Positions 56,376 through 63,852 of a stretch of DNA of 64,000 nt are shown here, one piece after another. This DNA is from Actinomyces sp. S6-Spd3. GTDB lineage: Bacteria > Actinomycetota > Actinomycetes > Actinomycetales > Actinomycetaceae. The stretch covers positions 44,800-108,799 of the forward strand of contig NZ_JRMV01000281.1 of NCBI RefSeq assembly GCF_000758755.1, given 5' to 3'. The notes under the pieces were generated by a model. That model was not told the origin of the DNA, made no database searches, and was given only the letters and a program-made list of their open reading frames with translations. Within the stretch, counting starts at the first letter, position 1. Each line of letters opens with the position of its first letter. Position numbers and translations under genes: made by a program.

Positions 56376-57143
56376 ATGCGTATCGCTCGTTTTTCTCAAG
56401 GAAGCTCGATTTACTACGGAGCTTTAGAGGATGAATCGACTCGAATCGTTGGCTTGAAGGGTGACCCGCTCTTTTCGCCCGTCGAACCCTCGGGCCAGAT
56501 TTTCGAGCTGGACGAAGTACGGCTTCTCTCGCCTGTCATTCCTCGTTCCAAGGTTATTGGCCTGGGCGGGAACTACCCTGCTCCAGGTGCAGCTCCGAGC
56601 GATCCCCCTGCGCGTCCCAGCGTTTTCTTGAAGCCGAACACTACGGTGATCGGTCCGGATGACCCGATCGTCTTTCCTTCCTGGGGACAAGAAGTCTTTT
56701 ACGAGGCCGAGCTTGCGGTGGTCATTAAAACCTTGGCCAAGGACGTGAGCGTTGAGGATGCGCCCTCGGTGGTGCTGGGCTATACCTGTGCGAACGACCT
56801 GACCGCAGCGGATGCTGCACGCGAGGACGGCGGTGCGCTTGGTCGCGCTAAGAGCTGGGATACCGCGTGCCCGCTTGGTCCATGGATCACGGTCGGTTCT
56901 TCTTTCGACCCTGATAATGCCCAGATCACGCTGCGCATTAACGGGGAAGAGCGGGGGAGTGGAAGCACCTCGCAAATGGGATATTCAATCGCTCAGATCG
57001 TGTCCTATGTGTCGGGAATTTTCACTCTACTGCCCGGTGACGTGATCCTAACGGGCACTCCTGCCGGAGGTCGCCTGAATTCCGGTGAACGCGTTGAAGT
57101 TGAGATCGAGGGCATTGGATCGCTGACAAACCTGGCGATGTGA
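56376..57143 (+). CDS. Fumarylacetoacetate hydrolase family protein
   Basis: A 255-residue FAH-fold hydrolase or decarboxylase. VIGLGGNYP, PARPSVFLKPNTTVIGPDDPIVFP, YEAELAVVIK (metal-binding Glu residues), GYTCANDLTAADAARE, KSWDTACPLGPWI and PGDVILTGTPAGG are the family signatures. AAAGGAGG lies 6 nt before ATG 56376. The substrate cannot be assigned; such enzymes act on ketones of aromatic degradation or oxaloacetate. Confidence 0.9.
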   Translation: MRIARFSQGSSIYYGALEDESTRIVGLKGDPLFSPVEPSGQIFELDEVRLLSPVIPRSKVIGLGGNYPAPGAAPSDPPARPSVFLKPNTTVIGPDDPIVFPSWGQEVFYEAELAVVIKTLAKDVSVEDAPSVVLGYTCANDLTAADAAREDGGALGRAKSWDTACPLGPWITVGSSFDPDNAQITLRINGEERGSGSTSQMGYSIAQIVSYVSGIFTLLPGDVILTGTPAGGRLNSGERVEVEIEGIGSLTNLAM

Positions 57144-57186
57144 ACCTTATTACAGATCGCATAGTGACCCTTTTTCTCCATGGATT

Positions 57187-57225
57187 TTGCGCCCCGGGGG
57201 ACGGCGGATGTAGCGTAAAAACATG
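57187..57225 (+). promoter_or_regulatory. Leaderless promoter of TNT module 1
   Basis: TTGCGC (57187-57192), an 18-nt spacer, TAGCGT (57211-57216), 6 nt, then ATG 57223. The downstream half is repeated at module 2. Confidence 0.6.
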
Positions 57226-57717
57226 GCAGATACGTCAGGCTTAGGTGGATTTGGTAAACACCACAGCAGTAGTACAGACGAGGGTGCCTTTGGCGGTGTT
57301 GATGAACTGCTAGCAGCAATCGACGCACAAGTCGATGAGTCTAATAAAGCTGCAGCAGGCGCCTTCGAATTCGTTGAACGCATGAGGGATATCCGCGGCG
57401 AAGGTGAATCAAAAGATCACGCGGTCCGCGTCGTCGTTGATTCCTCGGGCACTCCCATTGAGGTTCAGGTTCCTGACCATCCGGCTCTTGGCCACGCCTT
57501 CCTTGAGGCGTTTAAACATGCTCGTCAAGATGTCGGTGCTCGCGTAGCAGATGCTGCTGTCGATGCTTATGGAGATTCCTCTATTGAAGCTCAAGTGCTC
57601 GTAAAAACCTATGGTTCGCATCGAGAGCACGCTGATGAAAACGCTGGAGCTCATGCCGCATTCGATCATTTCGGTCGTCTAGATGCAGGAGCACTTCGCC
57701 ACGGCGGAGACAAGTGA
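57223..57717 (+). CDS. YbaB/EbfC-like protein, module 1
   Basis: A 164-residue protein resembling the YbaB/EbfC family: VDELLAAIDAQVDESNKAAAG helix, then DIRGEGESKDHAVRVVVDSSGTPIEVQVPDHPALGHAFLEAFKHARQDVGARV. Related genes accompany type VII secretion effectors in actinobacteria, where they may act as chaperones or regulators. A paralogue opens module 2 at 61805. It sits immediately before the EspC-like gene, 20 nt apart. Confidence 0.65.
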   Translation: MADTSGLGGFGKHHSSSTDEGAFGGVDELLAAIDAQVDESNKAAAGAFEFVERMRDIRGEGESKDHAVRVVVDSSGTPIEVQVPDHPALGHAFLEAFKHARQDVGARVADAAVDAYGDSSIEAQVLVKTYGSHREHADENAGAHAAFDHFGRLDAGALRHGGDK

Positions 57718-57737
57718 AGGTCATTTAAGGAGAAAAG

Positions 57738-58067
57738 ATGAATGAAGTAGCCTGGCAGCCAGGTGACGCTGCACTTCTTGCAGGACGCATCGCATCTCAG
57801 GCGGGGGAAGTGAAGTCTTTGGCCAGTAAAGCCCGCGGTGGGCGTGTCGGCTCTAATGCTTTTGGCCTGATGATTTCCCCCTTGGTGACCCCAATCGCCG
57901 AACTCTTCCTGGACATCATGGGAACTGCAATCTCTCTAGCCGGGGAAGGTTGCTCTGATCTCTCATCCGCATTGAAGAAGGTCAATGCGAACTTCCAAGA
58001 GACGGAATCTGGCAACATTTCCGCTGTTCAAACTACCGGAGAGATGGCTAACGGAGGTGCTCGCTGA
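57738..58067 (+). CDS. EspC-like small type VII secretion protein
   Basis: A 109-residue helical protein with no signal peptide. NEVAWQPGDAALLAGRIASQAGEVKSLASKARGGRVGSNAFGLMISPLVTP, then SALKKVNANFQETESG, resembles the EspC/ESX-associated family of secreted helical hairpins; a strict WXG motif is absent. AAGGAGAAAA precedes ATG 57738. It overlaps the toxin start by one base (TGATG). It is probably co-secreted with, or guides, the toxin. The second module has no such gene. Confidence 0.6.
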   Translation: MNEVAWQPGDAALLAGRIASQAGEVKSLASKARGGRVGSNAFGLMISPLVTPIAELFLDIMGTAISLAGEGCSDLSSALKKVNANFQETESGNISAVQTTGEMANGGAR

Positions 58068-59590
58068 TGGCTGCTCCTCACACTCCAGGGTCCACCGCAA
58101 CAAAGCCCGCAGGCGGGCAAGCTGGGGCGTCGGCCTCGGCACAGGGAGAAGAAGATCCCTGGTACACCGGAGGCGGCGCGCTTGAAGATATCGCAGGGAT
58201 TTCTTCTGCAGTTAGCTCAGGAAACTGGGTCCAGGGCGGTTTGAGCACTGCATCGCTGATTGCTGACACTGCATCGGCCTTCATCGATCCTCTGGGAACC
58301 GCCTTGTCGTGGGGAGCAGCGATCATCATGGATCACTGCCAGCCCCTTCGCGGGTGGCTTCAAAAGCTCGCCGGAAATAAAGACGATGTCCTTCAAAAGG
58401 CAAACTCGTGGCGCAGCGTGGCCTGTGCTCTGGAAGAAAACGCGACGCGCCTGAAGACAAACGTCACCTCTTTCACTCAGTATTCACGAGGCCAGGCAGC
58501 CGAATCCTTCGCGAAACGAGCTGGTGGAATCGGCGTCCTGATTGCGGGTGCGTCAAAGGGTGCGCACGCCCTTGCTGAGGGTATGAAAGTCCTCTCATCT
58601 GTCGTTGAAATCGTGTACTCGATGGTGCGAGACGCGATCGCGCAGATTGTTGGAACCTTCATCAGCGCGGTTGTTCAGGCATTCCTGAGTGCCGGGCTTG
58701 CCTTGGCGAAGCTCATTCCTGAAATCGTCATGCACGTGAAGAACTGGGCGACGAAACTTGCGAAGTCGGTCAAGGATTTGATTGCTACAGCGGGCAAGCT
58801 TAAAGACTTGTTCACTCACGGGCGTGAAGCAGTGTCCTCGATCATATCGAAGATCAAAGAAGGGATTGCTGGCCTGAAGTCCGGTGAACCCCACGTGCCT
58901 CATACCCCTGAGACGCCTCGAGAACACTACAGCTCGCCCGTCGAGGTTGACCCTTCCTCGGTGCGTACACGTGAGGATTTGCTGAGGGACGCTCCGAAGG
59001 ATACCCGCGATCCCGGCCTTCCTGACGCAGTTATGCAGGAGGGACGCATTGAGGGCCTCTCCGGTGCTGATTTTGTCAGGAAACCCGATGATGTCTGTGG
59101 TTATGCACCCGATGGCACTCCGCGCAACTATGAGGGCTGGAATCGGGACAATCGTATTTTCTACGTTGATGAGGATGGGGTAGCGACAGAAGCTACTAAG
59201 TGGCCCGATCACGATGGCTATAAGGATGGGGTGCGAGAGTATTCAACTGCTGAAGGATATGCAGCTGAACACGGCCTCATTGTGGACCGCATTGGTAACC
59301 CTCGCGGCGGTTATTTGGGGGCTGTCGAAAACGGCCATGTCTCAACCTTTGAGGAACGTGCTTTGGCGCCTGGATCCGTCCATGAGCCCTACTACCAGTA
59401 CCAAATCAACCCTTCCAACATGCCTGAAGGTTGGAAGATTGAACACGGTACTGCGGCGCCGTGGCAAAGCGAGGCAGGCGGTGCGCGTCAGCTTCGTATC
59501 CTCGATGCAAAAGGTAATTCCAAGAGCGTTGCGGACCTTCTCGATTTGGGTATTTTGCAGGGTGTGGAGGTTCCTGTTGGACTTCGTTGA
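58067..59590 (+). CDS. Polymorphic toxin with C-terminal TNT domain, module 1
   Basis: A 507-residue toxin. The first 90 residues include WYTGGGALEDIAGI; a helical N-terminal domain with long hydrophobic stretches (MVRDAIAQIVGTFISAVVQAFLSAGLALAKLIPEIV, about residues 185-220) resembles type VII effectors such as CpnT. A pretoxin linker follows. The TNT domain begins near residue 395: VDRIGNPRGGYLG (Arg about 407), TFEERALAPG, EPYYQYQI and GGARQLRI (Gln about 476), matching the NAD+ glycohydrolase pattern of CpnT, except that the PYH histidine is Tyr. The immunity gene starts inside its last codons. Confidence 0.8.
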   Translation: MAAPHTPGSTATKPAGGQAGASASAQGEEDPWYTGGGALEDIAGISSAVSSGNWVQGGLSTASLIADTASAFIDPLGTALSWGAAIIMDHCQPLRGWLQKLAGNKDDVLQKANSWRSVACALEENATRLKTNVTSFTQYSRGQAAESFAKRAGGIGVLIAGASKGAHALAEGMKVLSSVVEIVYSMVRDAIAQIVGTFISAVVQAFLSAGLALAKLIPEIVMHVKNWATKLAKSVKDLIATAGKLKDLFTHGREAVSSIISKIKEGIAGLKSGEPHVPHTPETPREHYSSPVEVDPSSVRTREDLLRDAPKDTRDPGLPDAVMQEGRIEGLSGADFVRKPDDVCGYAPDGTPRNYEGWNRDNRIFYVDEDGVATEATKWPDHDGYKDGVREYSTAEGYAAEHGLIVDRIGNPRGGYLGAVENGHVSTFEERALAPGSVHEPYYQYQINPSNMPEGWKIEHGTAAPWQSEAGGARQLRILDAKGNSKSVADLLDLGILQGVEVPVGLR

Positions 59591-60101
59591 GCGTTTCGCT
59601 CAAGCGGTGAGTGCCGCCTGGGGGGATCAGGTTAGGGGAAGTCTAGAACCAGGCGATTCCCTGGTGGTCTACCCGTCTTCCGCTGCAGCAGAACCATTTG
59701 GCGTGTATTTCGACGACAATACGTACTCCTTTTACACGCACGAGCGCGGTTCACGTATTGGTCCCGAGTTTCAATCTGACGATGTTAGCGTGATCCAACA
59801 CTGCCTGACTTTGCGCGTGGGCAATGCACTTCGAGTTGCACAGGGCTTCGAGAAGCTAGCGTTGTACAACACCGCTCCAATCCGTTCGGGATGGACGATG
59901 GTTCGATCGGCATCGGCAGATAATCCGGGGTTCGCTGGGATTCGTTCAGATCGCGGTGTCTTCTATCCCTGTGCGTGGGCAAACCGTTGGTTGCTCGCGG
60001 GGCTCTCTCACGTGGTTGAGTATTCGCCTCTCGAGGTGTTGGAGTGCTATTTGCGTCCGGACGCTGCGCCGCTGCTCAGCGAATGGCTCCAGAAGAGATA
60101 A
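59577..60101 (+). CDS. Imm61/IFT-like immunity protein 1
   Basis: A 174-residue protein starting at TTG 59577, with GGAGG at 59566-59570 spaced 6 nt. It overlaps the toxin's last codons, so it is translated with the toxin. The C-terminal RSGWTMVRSASADNPGFAGIRSDRGVFYPCAWANRWLLAGLSHVVEYSPLEVLECYLRPDAAPL block recurs in the next gene. Length and position equal IFT (Rv3902c), the CpnT antidote; membership in that family is a likely but unverified call. An in-frame GTG at 59562 is an alternative start. Confidence 0.7.
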   Translation: MDFVERFAQAVSAAWGDQVRGSLEPGDSLVVYPSSAAAEPFGVYFDDNTYSFYTHERGSRIGPEFQSDDVSVIQHCLTLRVGNALRVAQGFEKLALYNTAPIRSGWTMVRSASADNPGFAGIRSDRGVFYPCAWANRWLLAGLSHVVEYSPLEVLECYLRPDAAPLLSEWLQKR

Positions 60102-60114
60102 GTGAGCCTCAGTA

Positions 60115-60663
60115 ATGAAGGCAGAGCTCGGTGGCAGCTTTCTCGATCGCTTAGCCCTGGCGCTTGACGACGCTTGGGGAATGAAAGTGAGCGGAAACTT
60201 TGCCGCTGACGGCTGTGTCGTCTTCAATGCAGGCGTTTTTGCTGCTCCTCACGAAGAGGCCTCTTACCAAGAGGGCGTTTATTCCTTCTACTACTGCGAG
60301 CGTGCCTCCAGAGGTGCTGCCTTGTTCCAGACGACTAATCGGCAGGTTTTCGACCACTGTGTACTTCAATACTATGGAAATCCTCTGCGCAGTCGATACG
60401 GTTTTCCCGAATTGACACTGGGAAACACTGCTTCAATCCGTTCGGGGTGGACAATGGTTCGCACGGGTTCTTCGCTTCGACATGATTACCTTGGAATTCG
60501 CTCAGATGATGGGAAATTCTATCCGTGTAAAACGGGCGATTTTCGCTTGCTTGCGGGACTCTCTCACGTGGTTGAGTATTCGCCGCTTGACGTGTTGGAG
60601 TGTTACTTGCGTCCAGATGCTGCGCCGCTTTTAACGCAGTGGCTTTCGAAGCCCGCAGGATGA
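60115..60663 (+). CDS. Imm61/IFT-like immunity protein 2
   Basis: A 182-residue paralogue of the preceding immunity protein; the C-terminal GWTMVRTGSSLRHDYLGIRSDDGKFYPCKTGDFRLLAGLSHVVEYSPLDVLECYLRPDAAPLL block is nearly identical, while the N-terminal half differs strongly. This pattern is typical of immunity gene duplication with divergence toward a different toxin variant. It starts at ATG 60115, 13 nt after the previous stop. Confidence 0.7.
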   Translation: MKAELGGSFLDRLALALDDAWGMKVSGNFAADGCVVFNAGVFAAPHEEASYQEGVYSFYYCERASRGAALFQTTNRQVFDHCVLQYYGNPLRSRYGFPELTLGNTASIRSGWTMVRTGSSLRHDYLGIRSDDGKFYPCKTGDFRLLAGLSHVVEYSPLDVLECYLRPDAAPLLTQWLSKPAG

Positions 60664-60712
60664 CATGTTTCGTGGCATATGATGGGGAATAGCTTGCGGA
60701 AAGGTGAAATAC

Positions 60713-61150
60713 ATGGATTCAACGACACCAGAGCCTAAGGAACCGCAGGGTCCTTGGCGTTGGCTGATGGACAGTGAAGAAGTCAGTTCTTCACTGGTGC
60801 GTTCCAGCATTGAGCAGTTCACCAGCCTGGAGGCCTACACCTCTAAGTTTGGCGATATGGTCGACATGATCGGCTACCCCTATCTTTCGCGCGTGTGGCA
60901 GGTTGATCCCAATGGCAAGCCTTATTCTTTTGAACAACGCTGCCTGGCAATCACCGATGTCCACTCGCCCTACTACGCGTACACGATTGCGAAGCTTCCC
61001 GTATATGCGTTGATTTCAACCGGAATTACCGCACCGAACTTCGGTATGGAAGGTGGCGCGCGGGAAGTGCGTTTCATCTACGGTGGTGAACTTTTGACGG
61101 TCGCCGAGTGCGTTGAACTGGGTATCTTGAAGGGACGGTCTCTGTCATGA
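60713..61150 (+). CDS. Orphan TNT-like module, catalytic residues altered
   Basis: A 145-residue protein with no secretion domain, aligning with the TNT domain: FEQRCLAITDVHSPYYAYTIAK and GGAREVRFIYGGELLTVAECVELGILKG. At the first conserved arginine (DR in the full toxins) it has DMIG, and the Gln of GGARQ is Glu. It is therefore probably inactive or an orphan toxin tip that can recombine into a full toxin. GGAAAGG precedes ATG 60713. Its stop overlaps the next immunity gene by 4 nt (ATGA). Confidence 0.65.
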   Translation: MDSTTPEPKEPQGPWRWLMDSEEVSSSLVRSSIEQFTSLEAYTSKFGDMVDMIGYPYLSRVWQVDPNGKPYSFEQRCLAITDVHSPYYAYTIAKLPVYALISTGITAPNFGMEGGAREVRFIYGGELLTVAECVELGILKGRSLS

Positions 61151-61671
61151 GTACTACCAGTCAACTGATCCAATTCGCTAAATCCTCCGGTGCTTTCTGG
61201 ATGAATCGCGGCACTGGTATTGCACTGACGTGGGATAGCGGTATTTACTGGCATAACTTGTGGACCGAACACGATGATCAGGGCACTTTGCTGTACAAGT
61301 ATGGTCCCAGTGAGCGTTGGGAGGATCGCTCGACTTTCGTTGCTTCTCCCTTCGAGGATTGGACGGCGAAGGGCGCGATTATCCACGTGGGCGAGTTCGC
61401 CCGTAGCTATCTGGGTTGGGATCCGATCATCATTCCGCAGGTTGATTCTGATCCCGTTGCTCATCCTTACGTGTATTCGCAGTTCTTTCCGTGGGTTGGA
61501 GGGCTTGAGTTGGATGGAAAGGTCTTGCCTTTGACCGTGCGCACAATGTTCCCCACCCACCGAGAACTCACTGCCTTTGCGCATGTTGCCTCTGTTGATT
61601 CCCAATCGTTGCTGGATGCGTATATGTCTGAAGATGGCGGTGCCTTGCGGAATTGGGTTCGCCGTAGTTAG
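61147..61671 (+). CDS. Imm61/IFT-like immunity protein 3 (divergent)
   Basis: A 174-residue protein, the same length as immunity 1. The ending LLDAYMSEDGGALRNWV matches the LECYLRPDAAPLLSEWL ending of immunity 1 in pattern, but the rest is divergent. It is coupled to the orphan TNT-like gene by an ATGA overlap, which supports it being the cognate immunity gene for that tip. No membrane or signal sequence. Confidence 0.55.
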   Translation: MSTTSQLIQFAKSSGAFWMNRGTGIALTWDSGIYWHNLWTEHDDQGTLLYKYGPSERWEDRSTFVASPFEDWTAKGAIIHVGEFARSYLGWDPIIIPQVDSDPVAHPYVYSQFFPWVGGLELDGKVLPLTVRTMFPTHRELTAFAHVASVDSQSLLDAYMSEDGGALRNWVRRS

Positions 61672-61769
61672 TTTCTCGATTTTCGAGGCCGAGGCAGCCG
61701 GGTGGACATGTTGAGTTCACCCGGCTGCTTTTTCGTCTTGTGAAGGTTTTCTGGCCCTTCTTTTGAATC

Positions 61770-61807
61770 TTGAGATTGTAGGGGCGTGGTTGTAGCGTGG
61801 GAGCATG
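61770..61807 (+). promoter_or_regulatory. Leaderless promoter of TNT module 2
   Basis: TTGAGA (61770-61775), a 17-nt spacer, TAGCGT (61793-61798), 6 nt, then ATG 61805; same -10 and spacing as module 1. Confidence 0.65.
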
Positions 61808-62287
61808 GACGAGAGCTTTGGTTCGGACCGTGTTGAGGCGGCTCGGGCTGAGCTGCGCGAGGAAGTTGAGGCTGCGCTTGAACGAGGGAGTAAAGCGCAG
61901 GCTTTTCTTGACCAAATTGAGGATGTTCGGGGTGAGGGAGCGTCGAAAGGCGGTGTCGTTCGCGTGAGCGTCGACTCTTCGGGAATGCCCATTAGCGTCG
62001 TCGTTGACGGTTTTCCGAAGCTGGGTGATGCATTCATCGAGGCGTTTCAGCGGGCTGTGCAGGATCTGGGCGCAGGAATTGCTGACCGAGCGGCGGACTC
62101 CTATGGGGCCTCGTCTGTGGAATCGCGGGAGTTTCTGCAAGCTTTTGGCAGTAGACGTGAAATTAGTGCAGAACTTGAGGTAGCTGTTCGCGGTGGGTTT
62201 GACCGTTTTGGCTGTTTGCGCCCTGAAGGTGTGCGTCGAGCTGCTGCAGGCAGATCCGGTGACTTATCCAGGAGGGGTGTTCGGTGA
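61805..62287 (+). CDS. YbaB/EbfC-like protein, module 2
   Basis: A 160-residue paralogue of the 57223 gene: DVRGEGASKGGVVRVSVDSSGMPISVVVDGFPKLGDAFIEAFQRAVQDLGAGIADRAADSYG. The stop overlaps the toxin 2 start by 4 nt (GTGA). No EspC-like gene lies between, unlike module 1. Confidence 0.65.
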   Translation: MDESFGSDRVEAARAELREEVEAALERGSKAQAFLDQIEDVRGEGASKGGVVRVSVDSSGMPISVVVDGFPKLGDAFIEAFQRAVQDLGAGIADRAADSYGASSVESREFLQAFGSRREISAELEVAVRGGFDRFGCLRPEGVRRAAAGRSGDLSRRGVR

Positions 62288-63852
62288 GCGTTGTGGAAGA
62301 CGTTGAAACTCCCAAATTATCGACGGGGAAACATCCAGATCCGAAGCTCACTGTTGTTCCGGATAGTCCGACTACTGCGGATCAGGCAGGTGGATATTCG
62401 TCTGGGCATCCTTGGTACACGGGCGGCGGCGCCTTGGAGGATATCGCAGGTATCGCAGGCGCGGTTGAGTCGGGGAGCTGGCTTGACGGTGGTTTGTCGG
62501 GCTTGTCGTTGGTTGCCGATACCGCGTCGATGTATTTCGATCCCTTAGGTACAGCACTGTCGTGGGGCGTAGCGATGATCATGGACCACTGTGATCCTTT
62601 GCGCAGCTGGTTGCAGAAGCTTGCTGGAAATCAGGACGACGTATCGGCTAAGGCTAATACGTGGCGCAATGTTGCGTGTGCCTTGGAAGAAAACGCTAAG
62701 CGGATGGATGCTAATGTTGCTTCATTTACGCAGTATTCCAGGGGACAAGCTGCCAATTCTTTTGCTGAGTCTGCTGGCGGCGTAAACGCGCTGATTGTGG
62801 GGGCCGCACAGGGAGCTCGCGTGCTGTCGCAGGGCTTGGAGATTCTTGCGGGTGTGGTCGAGGTCGTGTATTCAATGGTGCGCGATGCGATCTCTCAGAT
62901 TGTAGGTACGTTTATTAGCGCTGTTATTCAGGCACTGCTGACGGCTGGTTTGGCCTTGGCAAAACTAATACCTGAGATCAGCGTGAAGGTTTCTGCTTGG
63001 GTATCCAAGCTGTGGGGGCATATCGATAGTTTGCTGTCCTCGGCCGGCAAACTTGTTACCTTGTTCAAGAGCGGTGGCGATCTCATCGCTTCAATGGTGA
63101 AGAAGATTAAAAATGGGCTGAAAGCAGGCATTGGTAAAGGGCACGCTCCCGCGCCACATGAACCCCGACACTCTGCGAAACACCCCAAGCGTCGGCAACC
63201 GCAGTCGCCCATTAAGGAAGACCCCAATTCTGTGCGTTCGCGTCAGGATTTACTTGACGATGTGCCTTACCAGCCCATGAATACAGGTCTAGACGAGTCG
63301 ATTGCGAATATTGGACGGATCAAGGGCATTAAGGGTGTTGATCTTGTTCATAATTCAGACAACGTCTGTGGTTTCGGAAACGGCGGTAAGCCTCGGACCT
63401 ATTCAGCGTGGCTCGATGAGCATAAAACGACGTATGTTAATTCGCAGGGACAGACGAAGATCGGGCACGACTGGCCGCCCAACGACGGGTATGCAGGCGA
63501 ACGGAAACTCTCTTCGTTCGCGGAGTATGCGTCTGAGCATGGCGTGATCGTAGACCGCGTTGGAGATCCGGATGGAAAGTTCCTTGGCGCTGTTAAAGAC
63601 GGTCGTGTTGCCTCTTTTGAGGAACGTGGGCTTCCCCCTGCCTCAGTGCATCAGCCTTACTATCAGTATGTCTTTACCGGCCATATGCCCGAGGGGTGGA
63701 AAATTGAGCACGGGATCGCTGCATCGTGGGAAAGCGAGTGCGGTGGGGTACGTCAGTTGAGAATTCTTGATGAGCTTGGAAGTCCGGTAAAAATCTCGGA
63801 CTTGATTAAAAGGGGTGTTTTAAAAGGCGTGGAGGTGCCTGTTGGATTTTAG
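62284..63852 (+). CDS. Polymorphic toxin with C-terminal TNT domain, module 2
   Basis: A 522-residue paralogue of the 58067 toxin, with the same domain order. GTG 62284 starts within the preceding gene's stop. The N-terminal region contains HPWYTGGGALEDIAGIAGAVESGSW; the central hydrophobic stretch is MVRDAISQIVGTFISAVIQALLTAGLALAKLIPEIS. A Lys/Pro-rich linker (about residues 280-315) precedes the TNT domain with VDRVGDPDGKFLG, SFEERGLPP, QPYYQYVF and GGVRQLRI. The Arg and Gln of the NAD+ glycohydrolase pattern are kept. It overlaps its immunity gene start. Confidence 0.8.
   Translation: MSVVEDVETPKLSTGKHPDPKLTVVPDSPTTADQAGGYSSGHPWYTGGGALEDIAGIAGAVESGSWLDGGLSGLSLVADTASMYFDPLGTALSWGVAMIMDHCDPLRSWLQKLAGNQDDVSAKANTWRNVACALEENAKRMDANVASFTQYSRGQAANSFAESAGGVNALIVGAAQGARVLSQGLEILAGVVEVVYSMVRDAISQIVGTFISAVIQALLTAGLALAKLIPEISVKVSAWVSKLWGHIDSLLSSAGKLVTLFKSGGDLIASMVKKIKNGLKAGIGKGHAPAPHEPRHSAKHPKRRQPQSPIKEDPNSVRSRQDLLDDVPYQPMNTGLDESIANIGRIKGIKGVDLVHNSDNVCGFGNGGKPRTYSAWLDEHKTTYVNSQGQTKIGHDWPPNDGYAGERKLSSFAEYASEHGVIVDRVGDPDGKFLGAVKDGRVASFEERGLPPASVHQPYYQYVFTGHMPEGWKIEHGIAASWESECGGVRQLRILDELGSPVKISDLIKRGVLKGVEVPVGF

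Noticed and set aside
54714..56399. A 561-codon open frame antisense to the AGCS symporter gene
   Set aside because: Highly charged His/Asp/Arg-rich translation with no family features; it results from codon bias of the membrane protein gene.
59214..59576. N-terminal extension of immunity protein 1 back to 59214
   Set aside because: This part lies fully inside the toxin's TNT-coding sequence in another frame; the GGAGG-TTG start at 59577, repeated in module 2, explains the gene.
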